A DNA stretch of 64,000 nt from Prosthecochloris sp. (GTDB lineage: Bacteria; Bacteroidota; Chlorobiia; Chlorobiales; Chlorobiaceae). Both the position numbers and the translations under genes were made by a program. The notes beneath the pieces were generated by a model. That model was not told the origin of the DNA. It made no database searches and was given only the letters and a program-made list of their open reading frames with translations. The DNA lies in NCBI GenBank assembly GCA_015482705.2, contig JADMLA020000040.1:62001-126000 (forward strand), given 5' to 3'. Below, one piece after another: positions 45,966-57,198 of the stretch. Each line of letters begins with the position of its first letter. The stretch's first letter is position 1.

Positions 45966-48900
45966 CTACGAGCCGCTTTGTACTCCTTCCATGTGACTCT
46001 CCAGTTCGGAGTACAGTTCCCGCAATTCTTCTATGGTCTGACTGTCTGCTTGCCAAAATCCCCTCGATCCGGCTTCGAGAAGGCGCCTCGTCATCGACAT
46101 GGTTGCGTGAGGATTGAGGCTTTTGAGTTTTTCCAGCATTTTTTTGTCCTGCAGATAGGTTTCGTTGAACTGTGTATACGTCCAGTCTTTCACCGCAGAT
46201 GCTGTTGCACTCCAACCATAGGTATTGCTGAGGTGTGACTCGATTTCCCGTACGCCTTCGTAACCGTGTTCAAGCATGGATTCATACCACTTGGGGTTAA
46301 GGAGCTTGGTTCGTGCTTCAAGTGCCACCATGCTTTCAAGAGAACTGATTTTCTGTTTTTTACCTAAGCCGTTAACGTCGCCGACCATTACTTTGGGCTT
46401 TGATTGGCTGATCTGTTCGACCGACTTCGAGATGCCTCCAAGATACTCATAATAATGGTCAATATCGGATATGCCTATTTCGTAACTGTCAATGTTCTGA
46501 TAGGTCAGTGTAACGTTACGCAAGGCAGAAGTTAATATTTCCGGTGATTCTTGCCATGCACCTTGTGCACTGTACGAGAAACTTTTTCGGTTTATGAACG
46601 TTTGGGACAGTTCACTGTCGTCTTCCCAGTTGCTGCTTTCGACAAGGTGGTTTACGTTTGCGCCATAATTGCCCGGTGCATTGCAAAAAACCCGGTTCGC
46701 TGCATCGTCAAAAGAGATGTTTTCTTGGGATTCCTGTCGTAACACGTTTTTACGAATAAAGTTAACGGACACGGGTTCATCTGCGGCGGCTGCGAGTCGA
46801 ACAGCCTTGTCCAGCAGTGTTATCTGGTGGGAAAGAAGATCCCGAAATATGCCACTGACGGTGATTACGACATCTATGCGGGGTCTTCCCAGCTCTTTTT
46901 GGGGTAAGAGCTCGACATCACTTATCTTGCCCAGCTCATCGTTTTTCGGTATCGCTCCGATAAGTGCCAGAGCCTGAGCGATACCTTCACCATCACTTTT
47001 AATGTTATCGGTGCCCCAAAGGACAATTGCAATTGATTCGGGAAGAGCACCACATTCGTCATGATAACGGGCAAGAAGCTCTTCAGCTGAAGCTTTTCCC
47101 TGTTTCTGAGCGGCAAGCGAAGGAATGCTGAAGGGGTCGAGGCTGTGGATGTTACGCCCGGTAGGGACTATCTCGGGATTTCTGGCAAGGTCGCTGCCAG
47201 GGGATGGCTCGATATATCCGCCGTCAAGAGCATCGAGCATTCCCTTGATTTCACGGTTACTGACCATCGCGACAAGAATGCGCTGCAGAAACTCCCAGAG
47301 CCTGGAAAGTTGTTCGCCTTTGCTGTGCGTTTCGCGCACCAGAAAATGTTCGGCTGCCGAAACCCTGACCGGGAAATTGGCTTCGAGTATGGTGCGAAGA
47401 TCGTACTGTTTTCTTTTTTCGTCCGGAATGCTGCCGATAAAGAGCCTGATGACGTTTGTTGCAATGGACATGACTTTCCGCCATAGATGTTCCGCTTTCG
47501 GGTCGTTGCTGCTTTGTTCACTCAGCTGGCTGTAATCAAGCTTTTGATGCCTGCATATATATTCCGGTAGTGACAAACCGTCCAGGCATGCAAGCGGATG
47601 ACTGACAAGTAAGGTAAGCTGGTCGACAAGTGAGTCCGGGGTAGGGTTTTTGCCTATGATATGAAGGCCGAGTGGAATCATCCGTTCTTCAACAGTGTAC
47701 AATTCTTTGTTCAGAGCTGAAAGGTAGCTCTCGATCGAGAGATGTTGGCGGTCGACGTCGAGCTCCAGTGATTCGGATAATGCGAAGATTTCTTCAAGCA
47801 CTTCTTCGGACTGGTTTCGGCGGCAGCTTTCTATGAGATCTCTCAGCTGTCGCAATCCTTTGTAGAGACCTGCTTGCTGAAGTGGTGGAGCAAGATAGCT
47901 GATGAGTGTTGCGAACCCCCTTCTCTTTGCGATGGCGCCTTCGCTTGGATTATTCACGCAGTAATAATAAAAATCAGGCATGCTGCCGATCAGGCGTTTC
48001 GGCCAGCATGAGGCTCCGAGTCCAACCTGTTTTCCTGGCATGAACTCAAGGGCTCCGTGTGTTCCGAAGTGCACGACCGCATCGGCTTGCCAAACATGTT
48101 CAATCCAGGTATAGAATGCTGCGAATGCATGATTCGGAGCGGCATCTTTTGCCATGAGAAGGCGCATGGGATCCCGTTCATAGCCAAAACTTGGTTGCTG
48201 ACCTACGAAAACATTACCGAATGTTCTGCCGAGAACGTGAAACCGTTTACCGTCGTTGAGCATCTCTCCGGGGGCATCGCCCCAGAATGTTTCGATTTCA
48301 TGATAGTGTGGAAAATTTTTTCGATACTCGTCGAGCGTCAGGTGTTCGGCGACGTTGCCATCTGTGCCGAATATGTCCCGGTTTCCCTCCAGAATTTCAT
48401 CTTTGAGTGCATTGACACTATCGGGAAGCCTGAGGCTGTACCCGTTTTTTTTCATTTCACTGAGTAAACTGAACAAGCTCTCGAAAACATCGAGGTAAGC
48501 AGCTGTACCGGCATTGCCAAGATTCGGGGGGAAATTGAAGAGTATGATGGCTATTCTTTTTTCAGCAGGAGCTGTTTTCCGCAAAGCTACCTGTTTCACT
48601 ACACGGCCGCTTATGATGCTTATTTCTTTAGGCAATGGAACTGTCTTGTCGTTTGCGGTCTCGGCGCCGGCGTAGACATGGGGCTCGATGGATCCGTCAA
48701 GTTCCGGAATGGCAACGCTCAGGGCAGTTTGCAGCGGAGTCAGGCCTACGTTGCCAGATTTCCATTGTTGAATGGGTTGAAAAGAGAGTGGGACAAGATT
48801 GATGTACGGGACGTTAACTTTTTTGAGTGCAGCAATCGCTTCGTCTGCCTTGTTTTCCGCAGGTCCTCCGACAAGAGAAAAGCCGGTGGCATTGATGATC

Positions 48901-49799
48901 GTGTCGGGAGAAAGTTTCCCGTTGCTTTCATCACCGAAAAAGGTGTCAATGGCGGGTCTGAAATCAAGTCCACCGCTATAGACGATGAATGCTTCGAGTT
49001 CTCTGGACTCCAAGTCATGCAGGAGATGCTCCAAATGCTGCATGTTTTTACTCAGAACAGTTGCCCGCATTGCGAGAATAGCTACCAGCCCTTTTCGTCT
49101 GCCGGCCCTATTTTTTGCGAGCCATTTTCTGAATTCATGTGCAGCGTAAAACGGCTCCGGTGCATCCGGATGGTAGAGCGCGGTTTCAGGGTAGAAAATC
49201 GGGTCTTTTTGAGGGAGCTGTTCGCTGAACGAGGGGACATAACGGTTGATCAGAAGACAGAGAAAACGCTCCATGTTTTCTTCGGAACCGTTGAGCCAGA
49301 ACTGGTGGGACGCGATAAAGGTATGGATATCCCTAGCCTTGCCGGGGATATGCTTCAACAGCTTGCTTATATTGCGCACAAGTGACAGTTGGCGCTGGCT
49401 TTCACCATGGCTTGTTTTCGGTTTGAGTTTAGCTCCCCAATCGTTGAAGATTCTTTTTTTCTTTATTCCGCTGTCAGGTTTATGGAGACTGAACTTGCCA
49501 AGTCGTGTTCGATGAATAAGCGCCGGGTTGCTTGTTATGATGCAGACTGGGCAGCTCACGCCTGCAAGAAGCTTTTCGAGGGGTCTGACAATTTCCTCGC
49601 TGAAAAGCATCGAGCCGAAGATGAAATCAGCGTCAGAAAAGGCCTGTTCGAGTTTTATCCAGGTCTCTTCTCCCTTGTAAAGGCCGAGGTTGAATAGCAT
49701 TACCTCGAGCTCACAGTTGAATCTTCCGTTCAGAACAGCGGCAGCTTTTTTCACCGCGCTGTTGTTTGTGGCTTCCATGGTCAAAAAGAGAAAGCGCAT
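45966..49799 (-). CDS. bchH: Mg-chelatase large subunit BchH
   Basis: The 1277-residue CobN/Mg-chelatase protein binds protoporphyrin IX and inserts Mg2+ with the BchI/BchD AAA+ ring, which is not in the window. The N-terminal third ([31 protein letters not shown] in part) is of the purple-bacterial BchH type; the central [23 protein letters not shown] block carries the conserved HFGTHG; the C-terminal region [15 protein letters not shown] is intact. Chlorobi carry several paralogues (BchH, BchS, BchT); adjacency to bchM and the N-terminus favour BchH. Confidence 0.88.
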   Translation of the reverse strand: MRFLFLTMEATNNSAVKKAAAVLNGRFNCELEVMLFNLGLYKGEETWIKLEQAFSDADFIFGSMLFSEEIVRPLEKLLAGVSCPVCIITSNPALIHRTRLGKFSLHKPDSGIKKKRIFNDWGAKLKPKTSHGESQRQLSLVRNISKLLKHIPGKARDIHTFIASHQFWLNGSEENMERFLCLLINRYVPSFSEQLPQKDPIFYPETALYHPDAPEPFYAAHEFRKWLAKNRAGRRKGLVAILAMRATVLSKNMQHLEHLLHDLESRELEAFIVYSGGLDFRPAIDTFFGDESNGKLSPDTIINATGFSLVGGPAENKADEAIAALKKVNVPYINLVPLSFQPIQQWKSGNVGLTPLQTALSVAIPELDGSIEPHVYAGAETANDKTVPLPKEISIISGRVVKQVALRKTAPAEKRIAIILFNFPPNLGNAGTAAYLDVFESLFSLLSEMKKNGYSLRLPDSVNALKDEILEGNRDIFGTDGNVAEHLTLDEYRKNFPHYHEIETFWGDAPGEMLNDGKRFHVLGRTFGNVFVGQQPSFGYERDPMRLLMAKDAAPNHAFAAFYTWIEHVWQADAVVHFGTHGALEFMPGKQVGLGASCWPKRLIGSMPDFYYYCVNNPSEGAIAKRRGFATLISYLAPPLQQAGLYKGLRQLRDLIESCRRNQSEEVLEEIFALSESLELDVDRQHLSIESYLSALNKELYTVEERMIPLGLHIIGKNPTPDSLVDQLTLLVSHPLACLDGLSLPEYICRHQKLDYSQLSEQSSNDPKAEHLWRKVMSIATNVIRLFIGSIPDEKRKQYDLRTILEANFPVRVSAAEHFLVRETHSKGEQLSRLWEFLQRILVAMVSNREIKGMLDALDGGYIEPSPGSDLARNPEIVPTGRNIHSLDPFSIPSLAAQKQGKASAEELLARYHDECGALPESIAIVLWGTDNIKSDGEGIAQALALIGAIPKNDELGKISDVELLPQKELGRPRIDVVITVSGIFRDLLSHQITLLDKAVRLAAAADEPVSVNFIRKNVLRQESQENISFDDAANRVFCNAPGNYGANVNHLVESSNWEDDSELSQTFINRKSFSYSAQGAWQESPEILTSALRNVTLTYQNIDSYEIGISDIDHYYEYLGGISKSVEQISQSKPKVMVGDVNGLGKKQKISSLESMVALEARTKLLNPKWYESMLEHGYEGVREIESHLSNTYGWSATASAVKDWTYTQFNETYLQDKKMLEKLKSLNPHATMSMTRRLLEAGSRGFWQADSQTIEELRELYSELESHMEGVQSGS

Positions 49800-50007
49800 A
49801 GATGTACTTCTCTTTGTTTAATAAGTGATATGAGCTGTTTACCTGCTCCAGTCAGCATAAGGCAAACCGCTCAAGGAATTCTATTTCCAGTAGAAATGCA
49901 CGTGTCAGAAATACCGAAGGCCTTTGCCAGCTAAGGCTGATATCTCTGGCGGGCAGACTTCCGGTCTGTCAATGACAAATCCTCCGAGAGCGATAGGGAA
50001 AAGGGTA

Positions 50008-50394
50008 TCAAATAATAAGTACTCGATTCTGCAGGAAAAGGTTGGTTTTGGGAAAAGCGGGCACTTTGTACGTCGGCACGGGAACGGTGCGGATTCGGTG
50101 GGGGATTTTTTCTGTTGTTTGTTGGAAAGCTGTGTAAAAAGGCGGGGGGGAATGAATGAATGCGTAAACGGATGGCGGGGAGGTTTGATAAGAGTACAGC
50201 GATGAAACATCTTTATCGGAAAAGCTTTGGGAAACGACAACCCTCAAAGAGTGTTCTTTGCTTTTCGACTTGGCGTTGAACGACGAGGTTTTAGCAAGGA
50301 AACTGTAGCCTAAAACCGATACGAAAAAGAAGAGGATGATCTCTAAGAAACGCCAGAGAGTTCTTGATATGTTGTACTTTCCTGATACTGGCAT
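50008..50394 (-). CDS. Hypothetical single-helix membrane protein
   Basis: A 128-residue frame with ATG 50394. The N-terminus is MPVSGKYNISRTLWRFLE followed by one clear hydrophobic helix (about 14-36), then a Ser/Lys-rich soluble part with RVVVSQSF and a Pro-rich tail to LLII-type residues. I recognise no family. It may have a pigment-related role because it is sandwiched between two Mg-chelatase subunits. The overlapping plus-strand frame looks like shadow sequence. Confidence 0.42.
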   Translation of the reverse strand: MPVSGKYNISRTLWRFLEIILFFFVSVLGYSFLAKTSSFNAKSKSKEHSLRVVVSQSFSDKDVSSLYSYQTSPPSVYAFIHSPPPFYTAFQQTTEKIPHRIRTVPVPTYKVPAFPKTNLFLQNRVLII

Positions 50395-50513
50395 ACAGCA
50401 GGTTTTTTAGAATATATCAAACTGTAAAAGAAAAATAAAAATGTGACATGGCTCTCTTTGATGAATGGAGGTCAATTTGGCGTATTATGGGCGTATTTAT
50501 GCGCGATTAATGA

Positions 50514-50542
50514 AAAAAGGCGTCTGGAAGAGACGCCTTTTT
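50514..50542 (-). terminator. Intrinsic terminator of bchS
   Basis: A perfect 12-bp stem (AAAAAGGCGTCT / AGACGCCTTTTT on the plus strand) with a 5-base loop, 22 bp beyond the bchS stop. Read on the minus strand it ends in a T6 run. Confidence 0.88.
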
Positions 50543-50564
50543 GAGGTTTATTGTATTCTTTTTC

Positions 50565-53500
50565 TCAATCGTCGAGCATACCTTCGAGACGGTCTTCGAG
50601 GTCTGCATAGATTGCCTGAAGCTGGTTGATGGTTTCCTGATCGGCTTTCCACATTCCTCTACCGTTTGCTTCGAGCATTCTGCCGACGATGTTCAACGTT
50701 GCCTGAGGGTTTACTTGTGTCAACCGTTCACGCATTTCGGGATTGAACGCATATGTTTCGGCGGCTTTTTTGTATACCCAGTCATCAACTCCTTTGGTAA
50801 CGGCATCCCAGCCTACCATGTACGTGAAACGGTTGCTGATTTCCGTTGCTCCGGTATGTCCCTGGTCGATCATGCTTTCGAACCATTTCGGGTTCAGTAG
50901 CTTAGTGCGGAATTCGACTTTCAGTGCTTTGTCAGCATCATCGACCTTTACATCCGCTGTAAATGTTTCGACATAGTTCAGCTTGACATTGTTGCCTTTG
51001 GTGTTTCTTCGACGTGCAGAGAGCTGCAATGATCCGGAAGAGGAAAAATAACGGTCGATATCCGATATACCGTATTCTGCGGAATCTACCTGCTGTACGA
51101 CCCGATCGACTGTGCCCAGAAGATTTTCCAGAATCTCGGGTTGCTGGTCACCATATCGGTTGCCACCATAAGCGTAGCTTGTTCTTTTAACGAACATGTT
51201 GTCGAGATCCTCCTCCGATTCCCACGCCGAGTCCTCGATGAGTTCTTCTACCATCGAGCCGTAGCTGCCGGGTGCTTGAGTGAAAAGCCTTGCGGTTGCT
51301 GCTTCGAAATCCTGTCCTTTGGATATAGCTTCGTCGACATGCTTTTTGATATTGTTCATGTCCGCCGGTTCATCGACTTTTGACGCATCTTTGACCAGTT
51401 TGTCCAAAAGGTCGACGAGGACTCCGAAAGTATCACGGAAGATGGAGCTGATTTGGATGAGAACATCGACCCTCGGGCGTCCTAGTTTTTCCAGAGGAAC
51501 AAGGCTGTAGTGGCTGATTTTTCCCTGAGCATCGTAAGCCGGTTCAGCACCGATCAGGTTGATGATCACCGAAACAGCTTCACCCTTGCTTTTAATGGTA
51601 TCGAGTCCCCAGAGAACCTGGGCGATGGTTTCAGGGTAATTGCCGTCGTTTTCTTCCTGATGCCGTTTGATAATGGTATCGGCTATTTGTTTGCCTCGTT
51701 TGAAGGCGAGTTCCGAAGGAATGCGCCATGGATCTATGGCATGCATGTTTCGGCCTGTCGGAAGCACACTTGCTCCGTCTCGCACAATGTCACCTCCCGG
51801 TCCGGACGGTATGTATTCGCCGCGGAAGGCTTTGAGGAGAGAGTTCATCTCCTGGCTGTTGTCCTGCAGAGCCTGTTTCAGCGCGAGGCCTTCTCTGAGA
51901 GAGCCGTTCAACGCTTCGGCCATTTCGGAGGTGATTTTCGCTTCACCTGTCAGTACCTTGAAGACCGAGGCAGGGTTGGAGTTTTCAGCGAAGATTGTTT
52001 GTTCAATAAAGTCTTTTGTATGTTCATCCACTCTTTCGCGAACAGCGAGAGCATCGGGTTCTCCTTTTCTTGCACGGGTAGAGAGGGAAGCGTAGTCGCC
52101 ATAACTGGATGATTCGCCGATCGCCTGAAGGATGACCGATGGCAGAGACTGTTCATTACCTCGCACTTTGAGGTATTCCGTTATGGTTGTGATCTGGCTT
52201 TCGAGGGGAGGAGTTTCTCCGAAGATATGCAGGGCATTGGAAATCAGCTTGCCTTCAAGCTCCATGAGATAGGTATAAAGACGACTGAGATAGTCACTGA
52301 AACTTTCTCCTTCGACTCTCGGGCAGTCATCGGTCAGATTGAGTTGCTCGGCTTTCTCGATGATAGCTTCTTCTGCTTCGGGATCGGCAAGCTGTTTAAG
52401 GTCCCGCTCTCTGTAATCGTTGAGCATATCCTTGAACGCAGGGAGCTCCTTGTAGAGTCCGGCGCGGGCAAGTGGCGGTATATTGTGCGATATCATCGTT
52501 GCGTATCCACGCCGTTTGGCTATGTTCGCCTCGCTCGGGTTATTGACCGGATAAATATAGAAATGCGGTACTTCACCGAGTAGAGCATCGGACCAGCAGT
52601 CACCCGTGACGCCCAGCTGAAGACCTGGCATCCATTCAACAGTGCCGTGCATGCCGACATGAACCAGTGCATTTGCATTGAAGGTACGACTGATCCAGCG
52701 GTAGAACGAAATATATTGATGGTGCGGAGTGTTTTCCTTGTCGAAAAGAAGTCTCATCGGGTCACCCTGTACTCCGAGACGTGGTTGAACCCCGATGAAA
52801 ACATTGCCGAGAGTAAGTCCGCCGATGAAAAGCTTGTCACTGCCGAGAGGGGCGATGTCACCCGGAAAACCACTCCAGCGTTCCTCTATTCGTTCACGTT
52901 CCCTCACTGACGTGATTTGCTGGAATGCGTCCCTATCGATACCGAACGCATCGGGCAGATGTGCTTGAATTTCGTAATCGGTCGCCTTGTCGAGCATTTC
53001 GAGCAACTGCTCAGGTGAGTCAGGTAGTGTGCCGACGTTGTAACCTTCAGCTTCGAGCTCTTTGAGGATTTTGTAGACACTTTTGGGGACATCCAGAAGC
53101 GCGGCACTTGCTTTGCGCCCCATACCGGGGGGATAATCATAGACGACAAAAGCGATTTTTTTATCCTTGTTGCCCATATGCCGCAACTCGGAAAACTTGC
53201 TCGCGAGTCCGGATAGACGTTCAAGCCTGTCCGGTACAGTCTGGAGCTTTCCATCCTTGACAGCACCGAGTACAACCGGGCAGACAGCTCCGTCCATTTC
53301 CGGCAGAGAGTAGGTCATTGCCGATTGCAGCGGCACAACACCCTCTTTTTTCCAGGAGTTGAAGTCCTGTATGAAAAGTGGTTGTGAGACAACGTACGGA
53401 GCGTTGATGGACGTGAGAATTTCATCGCGCGCACTGGCCGAGGCTCCGGGAGTCGTTGCGCCCGCAGGACCGCCGACGAAACCGAAGCCCATCATGTTGA

Positions 53501-54374
53501 TCAGCATATCGAGGTCGGCGTTGACAAACCATTCACGGGCGGCAACATGTCCTTCGACGCCCATTACAAAAACTGGAAGAACGTTGAGCCCTTTACCCTC
53601 TATTGCCTTGATGGTGTTGTCGATGTATTCTTTTTCCTGAAGCAGATGTTTGCGGAAGAAAACGAGGCCGATGTTGCGCTTGTCTCTGGATTTTTTGTCT
53701 CGCTTTTTGTTCCATTTTGCAAAATGGTTCAAATCCTTGAAATAGTCAGGGGCTTCGGGGTGATAGAAGCCCATCGTCGGCACTTCAACCACTTTGTCGG
53801 CTTTGACCTGGACATCGAAATACTCCGCCATGATGTAGTTGAACATGCTGGCGAGGTTTTCTGCGGTCGGGTGCATCCAGTAGGTATAAACCTGCATCCA
53901 GTTTTTAAAGTCCTTCGCCTTTTTCGGGATCAGCGGCAGCATGGTGCGCATGATCTTGAGCAGTTTCATGTAACCGTAAAGAGCGTCTTCATCACGGCCC
54001 TTCACCAGCATTTTCGCTACTTTTTTCACAATGTCAGGCATACCGCTCCCGTCACCTGAAACAACATAGTTGCCGACCTTTGTCATTTGCATGACTTCAG
54101 GCATCGATTCATAGGCGAAAATTGTCGTGACGTTCGATTTGTCGATTTGTTCCTGGAGCCAGTCCGCTTGTCCCTTGAACTGAATGAGTGTCGTAAAAAT
54201 GCAGTCGGCATTTTGAATGGCTTCGGCTGCTTTTGGATTCTGGTGTTCCAGGTCCTGATCCGTCCATTGAGTCAGGTCAGCATACCGGCTGATTTTGTCC
54301 GTAACTTCACGCCATACTCGTTGATTGCACTGTTCCATCCCGACGATGGCTGCAATTTTTATTTTACTCTGCAT
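50565..54374 (-). CDS. bchS: Mg-chelatase large-subunit paralogue BchS
   Basis: A second CobN-family protein of about 1269 residues with the conserved ALVHVGMHGTVEWMPG, NPSEANIAKRRGYATMISHN and NPKWFESMIDQGHTG blocks, in pieces. The N-terminus (GMEQCNQRVWREV) differs from BchH in the same window. In C. tepidum bchS lies a couple of genes from bchH, and BchS has been linked to the flow of protoporphyrin into bacteriochlorophyll c. I chose ATG 54374; the longer frame needs a TTG. BchT is not excluded by motif alone. Confidence 0.8.
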   Translation of the reverse strand: MQSKIKIAAIVGMEQCNQRVWREVTDKISRYADLTQWTDQDLEHQNPKAAEAIQNADCIFTTLIQFKGQADWLQEQIDKSNVTTIFAYESMPEVMQMTKVGNYVVSGDGSGMPDIVKKVAKMLVKGRDEDALYGYMKLLKIMRTMLPLIPKKAKDFKNWMQVYTYWMHPTAENLASMFNYIMAEYFDVQVKADKVVEVPTMGFYHPEAPDYFKDLNHFAKWNKKRDKKSRDKRNIGLVFFRKHLLQEKEYIDNTIKAIEGKGLNVLPVFVMGVEGHVAAREWFVNADLDMLINMMGFGFVGGPAGATTPGASASARDEILTSINAPYVVSQPLFIQDFNSWKKEGVVPLQSAMTYSLPEMDGAVCPVVLGAVKDGKLQTVPDRLERLSGLASKFSELRHMGNKDKKIAFVVYDYPPGMGRKASAALLDVPKSVYKILKELEAEGYNVGTLPDSPEQLLEMLDKATDYEIQAHLPDAFGIDRDAFQQITSVRERERIEERWSGFPGDIAPLGSDKLFIGGLTLGNVFIGVQPRLGVQGDPMRLLFDKENTPHHQYISFYRWISRTFNANALVHVGMHGTVEWMPGLQLGVTGDCWSDALLGEVPHFYIYPVNNPSEANIAKRRGYATMISHNIPPLARAGLYKELPAFKDMLNDYRERDLKQLADPEAEEAIIEKAEQLNLTDDCPRVEGESFSDYLSRLYTYLMELEGKLISNALHIFGETPPLESQITTITEYLKVRGNEQSLPSVILQAIGESSSYGDYASLSTRARKGEPDALAVRERVDEHTKDFIEQTIFAENSNPASVFKVLTGEAKITSEMAEALNGSLREGLALKQALQDNSQEMNSLLKAFRGEYIPSGPGGDIVRDGASVLPTGRNMHAIDPWRIPSELAFKRGKQIADTIIKRHQEENDGNYPETIAQVLWGLDTIKSKGEAVSVIINLIGAEPAYDAQGKISHYSLVPLEKLGRPRVDVLIQISSIFRDTFGVLVDLLDKLVKDASKVDEPADMNNIKKHVDEAISKGQDFEAATARLFTQAPGSYGSMVEELIEDSAWESEEDLDNMFVKRTSYAYGGNRYGDQQPEILENLLGTVDRVVQQVDSAEYGISDIDRYFSSSGSLQLSARRRNTKGNNVKLNYVETFTADVKVDDADKALKVEFRTKLLNPKWFESMIDQGHTGATEISNRFTYMVGWDAVTKGVDDWVYKKAAETYAFNPEMRERLTQVNPQATLNIVGRMLEANGRGMWKADQETINQLQAIYADLEDRLEGMLDD

Positions 54375-54542
54375 AGGAAACAAAGGTCAGCATTGGTTAA
54401 GGTAATTCCGAGAATACCAAATGTAATAATAGTTTGTTGAATAGTAAAGCGCTACTTCAGCTTTCAGAAAGATGGCTGTATGGGTCGATGGCAGGAATAG
54501 AATAAAGACGATTTGTCGATGTGGCATTACGGTAAAAATGGG

Positions 54543-54581
54543 AAAAGCCGTCCGGGATTTCGATTTTCCGGGACGGCTTTT
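54543..54581 (-). terminator. Terminator of the TonB-receptor gene
   Basis: An 11-bp stem (AAAAGCCGTCC / GGACGGCTTTT) with a short internal loop lies 32 bp after the receptor stop. On the minus strand it ends in TTTTCCC; on the plus strand in TTTTTCTTTT. Confidence 0.8.
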
Positions 54582-54612
54582 TCTTTTCAGGCACGGAATG
54601 GTAAATCTATAC

Positions 54613-57198
54613 TCAATAGACGAAATCGAGGCCGAGAATGAAACTTCTGCTTGGAGAGCGGAACCATTCGGCTTCGGAATACAATTCGTTTGTGATGTTT
54701 TTGCAGAGTAACGAGCCTGTAAGGTTGTCCGTAAGCTTGTACTTCAGGCCGGCATCGACTACGATAAAATCTCCTGGATAGCCATATCCATCTGGTCGTG
54801 TATAGAAATTTATGGCTTTATATTCACTCACATACCTTCCCGTTGTGTTAAGGGTGAGTCTCTCTGTTGCTCTCCAGGTTACACTTGCCGAAGCGGTATG
54901 CTCTGGGCGCATTGGCAACCATTCAGGGTCAGGGTTCCGATCGATGGAAGCACCGGTGGCTTCGTAATCGACAATCTTTGCGTTCATGTAACTGTAACCG
55001 AGATCGAGGCTCAGATACTCCACAGGTTTTATATTCAGACTGGTCTCGATACCCCAGATCCTTGCCTTTCTGAAGTTTTCGAATTCATAATAAGGGCCGG
55101 CAGCTCCTTCTTGGAAAACTGATTCGATCAGGTTGTCGTAATTGTTGATGTATGCCGCTATATCGAACGAGACACGTTCGGAGAAAACCTTGTACATACC
55201 GATTTCATAGGCGGTCATGGTTTCCTTGTCGAGCGAAGGGTTGGGATTGCCCATAAACAATCCTGCATCACGAACGAAGCGTTCGGAAAGCGTGGGTGCA
55301 CGGAAGCTCCTTCCCCAGGATGCCCGGAAGCTCATATCGTCGGTTGCTTTGTAATTCAGGGCGATACGAGGGCTGAGTGCGTCAACGGATGGATTTTCGA
55401 GTTCAACCGTCGTTGGAAGTTTTTCCAGTGTTGAATAGTCGATGAAGTCGACATCGTCCGCGTCAATGCCACTCCAGTCGTAGCGGAGAGAGAAAAGGGC
55501 TGTCAGACGGTCGGTCATTTTGAACTCGTCCTGCAGGAATACAGCAAAGTTTTTTTCCTGTATCTCGTTGAGGTCGTCGTCGTTCAGAGGGTGGGTCGAT
55601 GGTATTTCAGCCGTGTATTGTGTCGATCGAACGTCAACGATATTGCCATCGACACCGAACAAAAGTCGGTGACGGTCACTTGCCCTGTAATCAAGCTTGA
55701 TGCCTGCCCCGTAACGGTGTGCTCTATCATCATTGAATTCACCGGGTAATCTGTCTTTAGTTCGGAATGTAACGGATGGATAGGGATAAAAAGATAATTC
55801 AGCAGGCCCAGGATAGACCTGAGTCGCATCGGTATTGTTATAGTTGATGCGACTCGAGTTGTAAGTATAATAGAGCCTGGTGTCGAGACTGAAATCGTCG
55901 CTGAGAAGGTTTACGTAATTCAAGCCAACCAGCGCATTTTTCCTTTCGATGGTGTCATCCACGAACAGGGATTTATCGAAGGTTTCGTCGAATGGTAAAG
56001 TCGTGTAGGGGGGAAATGGCAATGTATACGTGCCAAAAACTCTTCTTGACGATGTATCGAAGCCAGTCTCGGGAAACGGTGTATACATGAAGTCTCCGCC
56101 GAACGGGTCCATTTCAAACGACCATGTCGTCGGGTATCCGCCTTCAGTCTGGTTGTAATACGATGATAGCTGTATGTATTGTTTTGAATCGATATCGTAG
56201 CGTGCTTTGAGTTTGACGTCGTTTAGCAGGGTCTGGGAGGTTTCCTTGTATCCGTCATCGTCCGCGTGTGTGTAGAGCAGGCTGTAGTTGAGGTCCCCTC
56301 TCTTGTCGCCGATGCCGACATACGAGTTCCAGAACCATGGCGTGTTGTCATCAAAATACGTGCTTTTGTCGCTGTCTGACGGATTATCGTAAAAACCGCC
56401 GCTAGCGCCAGCCTTTACCTCGAATTTATCAGGTAGGGCGCCGAAAACGTTAATAACACCTCCCATGGCTCCAGAGCCGTATAGCGTGGCTGCAGCGCCT
56501 TTGAGAACCTCGACCTTTTCAGCGGCGTTCATGTTCACGTTTGTCCATACAACTTCACCCGTTGTCGGAGTGTTGATCGGAAAGCCATCATAGAGGCCCT
56601 GTACGCGGGTGCCGATGGCCCCACCCTGAAATGTGTTCGAGCCGCGAATCTGTATGGTTGACGTACCGTAACCCCCTGCGCGGTTCACTACGACACCGGG
56701 AACATCGGCCACAACCTCGTCGAGTGTGGGATTGGGTTCTTCCTTGATCTGTTCGCTGGTTACGACCGACGCCGTGACCGGAACTTCCAGTCTGTCTTGT
56801 TCGTAAAGTGCGGCACCGACAACAATCTCCGATGCCATGACGGTTGTCTGGCCGAGTTGCAGATTGAGGGTTGTTGTTTGGCCGGAACTGATCGTGACCA
56901 TCTGGGAGAACGGTGTATAGCCAATGGCGTTGACTTTGAGTTTGTATGTTCCTTCAGGAATGCCTTGAATCGTATAGTTGCCTTCAATGTCCGATGCCGA
57001 ACCGAGGGTTGTGTTCTCGAGCATGGCCGAGGCGCCGATTATCGCTTCGCTATCGGTTTTATCCGTGATTACGCCACTCAATGAGCCGGGAGGATCTGCT
57101 GCCTTTACAGGAACAGGTGAGAGCAGGAGTGCAAGAAGCATAAGAAAGGGGAGAAAAAAACGAAAGAGGGGGAGCGCCTGGCAGTGCTTTGTTTCCAT
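54613..57198 (-). CDS. TonB-dependent receptor
   Basis: The 861-residue precursor has a signal peptide (to about VKAAD), a CarboxypepD_reg-like domain (about 37-115), a plug (about 125-250, with LDEVVADVPGVVV and IQIRGSNTFQGG) and a 22-strand-type barrel ending in the aromatic-terminal LGLDFVY. It imports a scarce ligand across the outer membrane using TonB/ExbBD (not here). Ligand is unknown; downstream bch genes hint at a metal or corrinoid (BchE needs B12), but no cobalamin riboswitch is visible upstream. It may belong to the same minus-strand block but ends with its own terminator. Confidence 0.88.
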   Translation of the reverse strand: METKHCQALPLFRFFLPFLMLLALLLSPVPVKAADPPGSLSGVITDKTDSEAIIGASAMLENTTLGSASDIEGNYTIQGIPEGTYKLKVNAIGYTPFSQMVTISSGQTTTLNLQLGQTTVMASEIVVGAALYEQDRLEVPVTASVVTSEQIKEEPNPTLDEVVADVPGVVVNRAGGYGTSTIQIRGSNTFQGGAIGTRVQGLYDGFPINTPTTGEVVWTNVNMNAAEKVEVLKGAAATLYGSGAMGGVINVFGALPDKFEVKAGASGGFYDNPSDSDKSTYFDDNTPWFWNSYVGIGDKRGDLNYSLLYTHADDDGYKETSQTLLNDVKLKARYDIDSKQYIQLSSYYNQTEGGYPTTWSFEMDPFGGDFMYTPFPETGFDTSSRRVFGTYTLPFPPYTTLPFDETFDKSLFVDDTIERKNALVGLNYVNLLSDDFSLDTRLYYTYNSSRINYNNTDATQVYPGPAELSFYPYPSVTFRTKDRLPGEFNDDRAHRYGAGIKLDYRASDRHRLLFGVDGNIVDVRSTQYTAEIPSTHPLNDDDLNEIQEKNFAVFLQDEFKMTDRLTALFSLRYDWSGIDADDVDFIDYSTLEKLPTTVELENPSVDALSPRIALNYKATDDMSFRASWGRSFRAPTLSERFVRDAGLFMGNPNPSLDKETMTAYEIGMYKVFSERVSFDIAAYINNYDNLIESVFQEGAAGPYYEFENFRKARIWGIETSLNIKPVEYLSLDLGYSYMNAKIVDYEATGASIDRNPDPEWLPMRPEHTASASVTWRATERLTLNTTGRYVSEYKAINFYTRPDGYGYPGDFIVVDAGLKYKLTDNLTGSLLCKNITNELYSEAEWFRSPSRSFILGLDFVY

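Larger units (their letters stand above)
49800..50564. other. 765-bp gap between bchS and bchH
   Basis: This gap between two minus-strand chelatase genes contains a possible membrane-anchored small gene (50008-50394) and the bchS terminator (50514-50542). The rest (49800-50007) shows no gene. The bchH promoter should lie between 49800 and about 50000. Confidence 0.5.

Noticed and set aside
49924..50205. 93-residue plus-strand frame between bchS and bchH
   Set aside because: It is antisense to the better-looking minus frame, has odd composition and no ribosome site.
51510..52112. 200-residue plus-strand frame inside bchS
   Set aside because: It is fully antisense to a conserved Mg-chelatase region and is a shadow of it.
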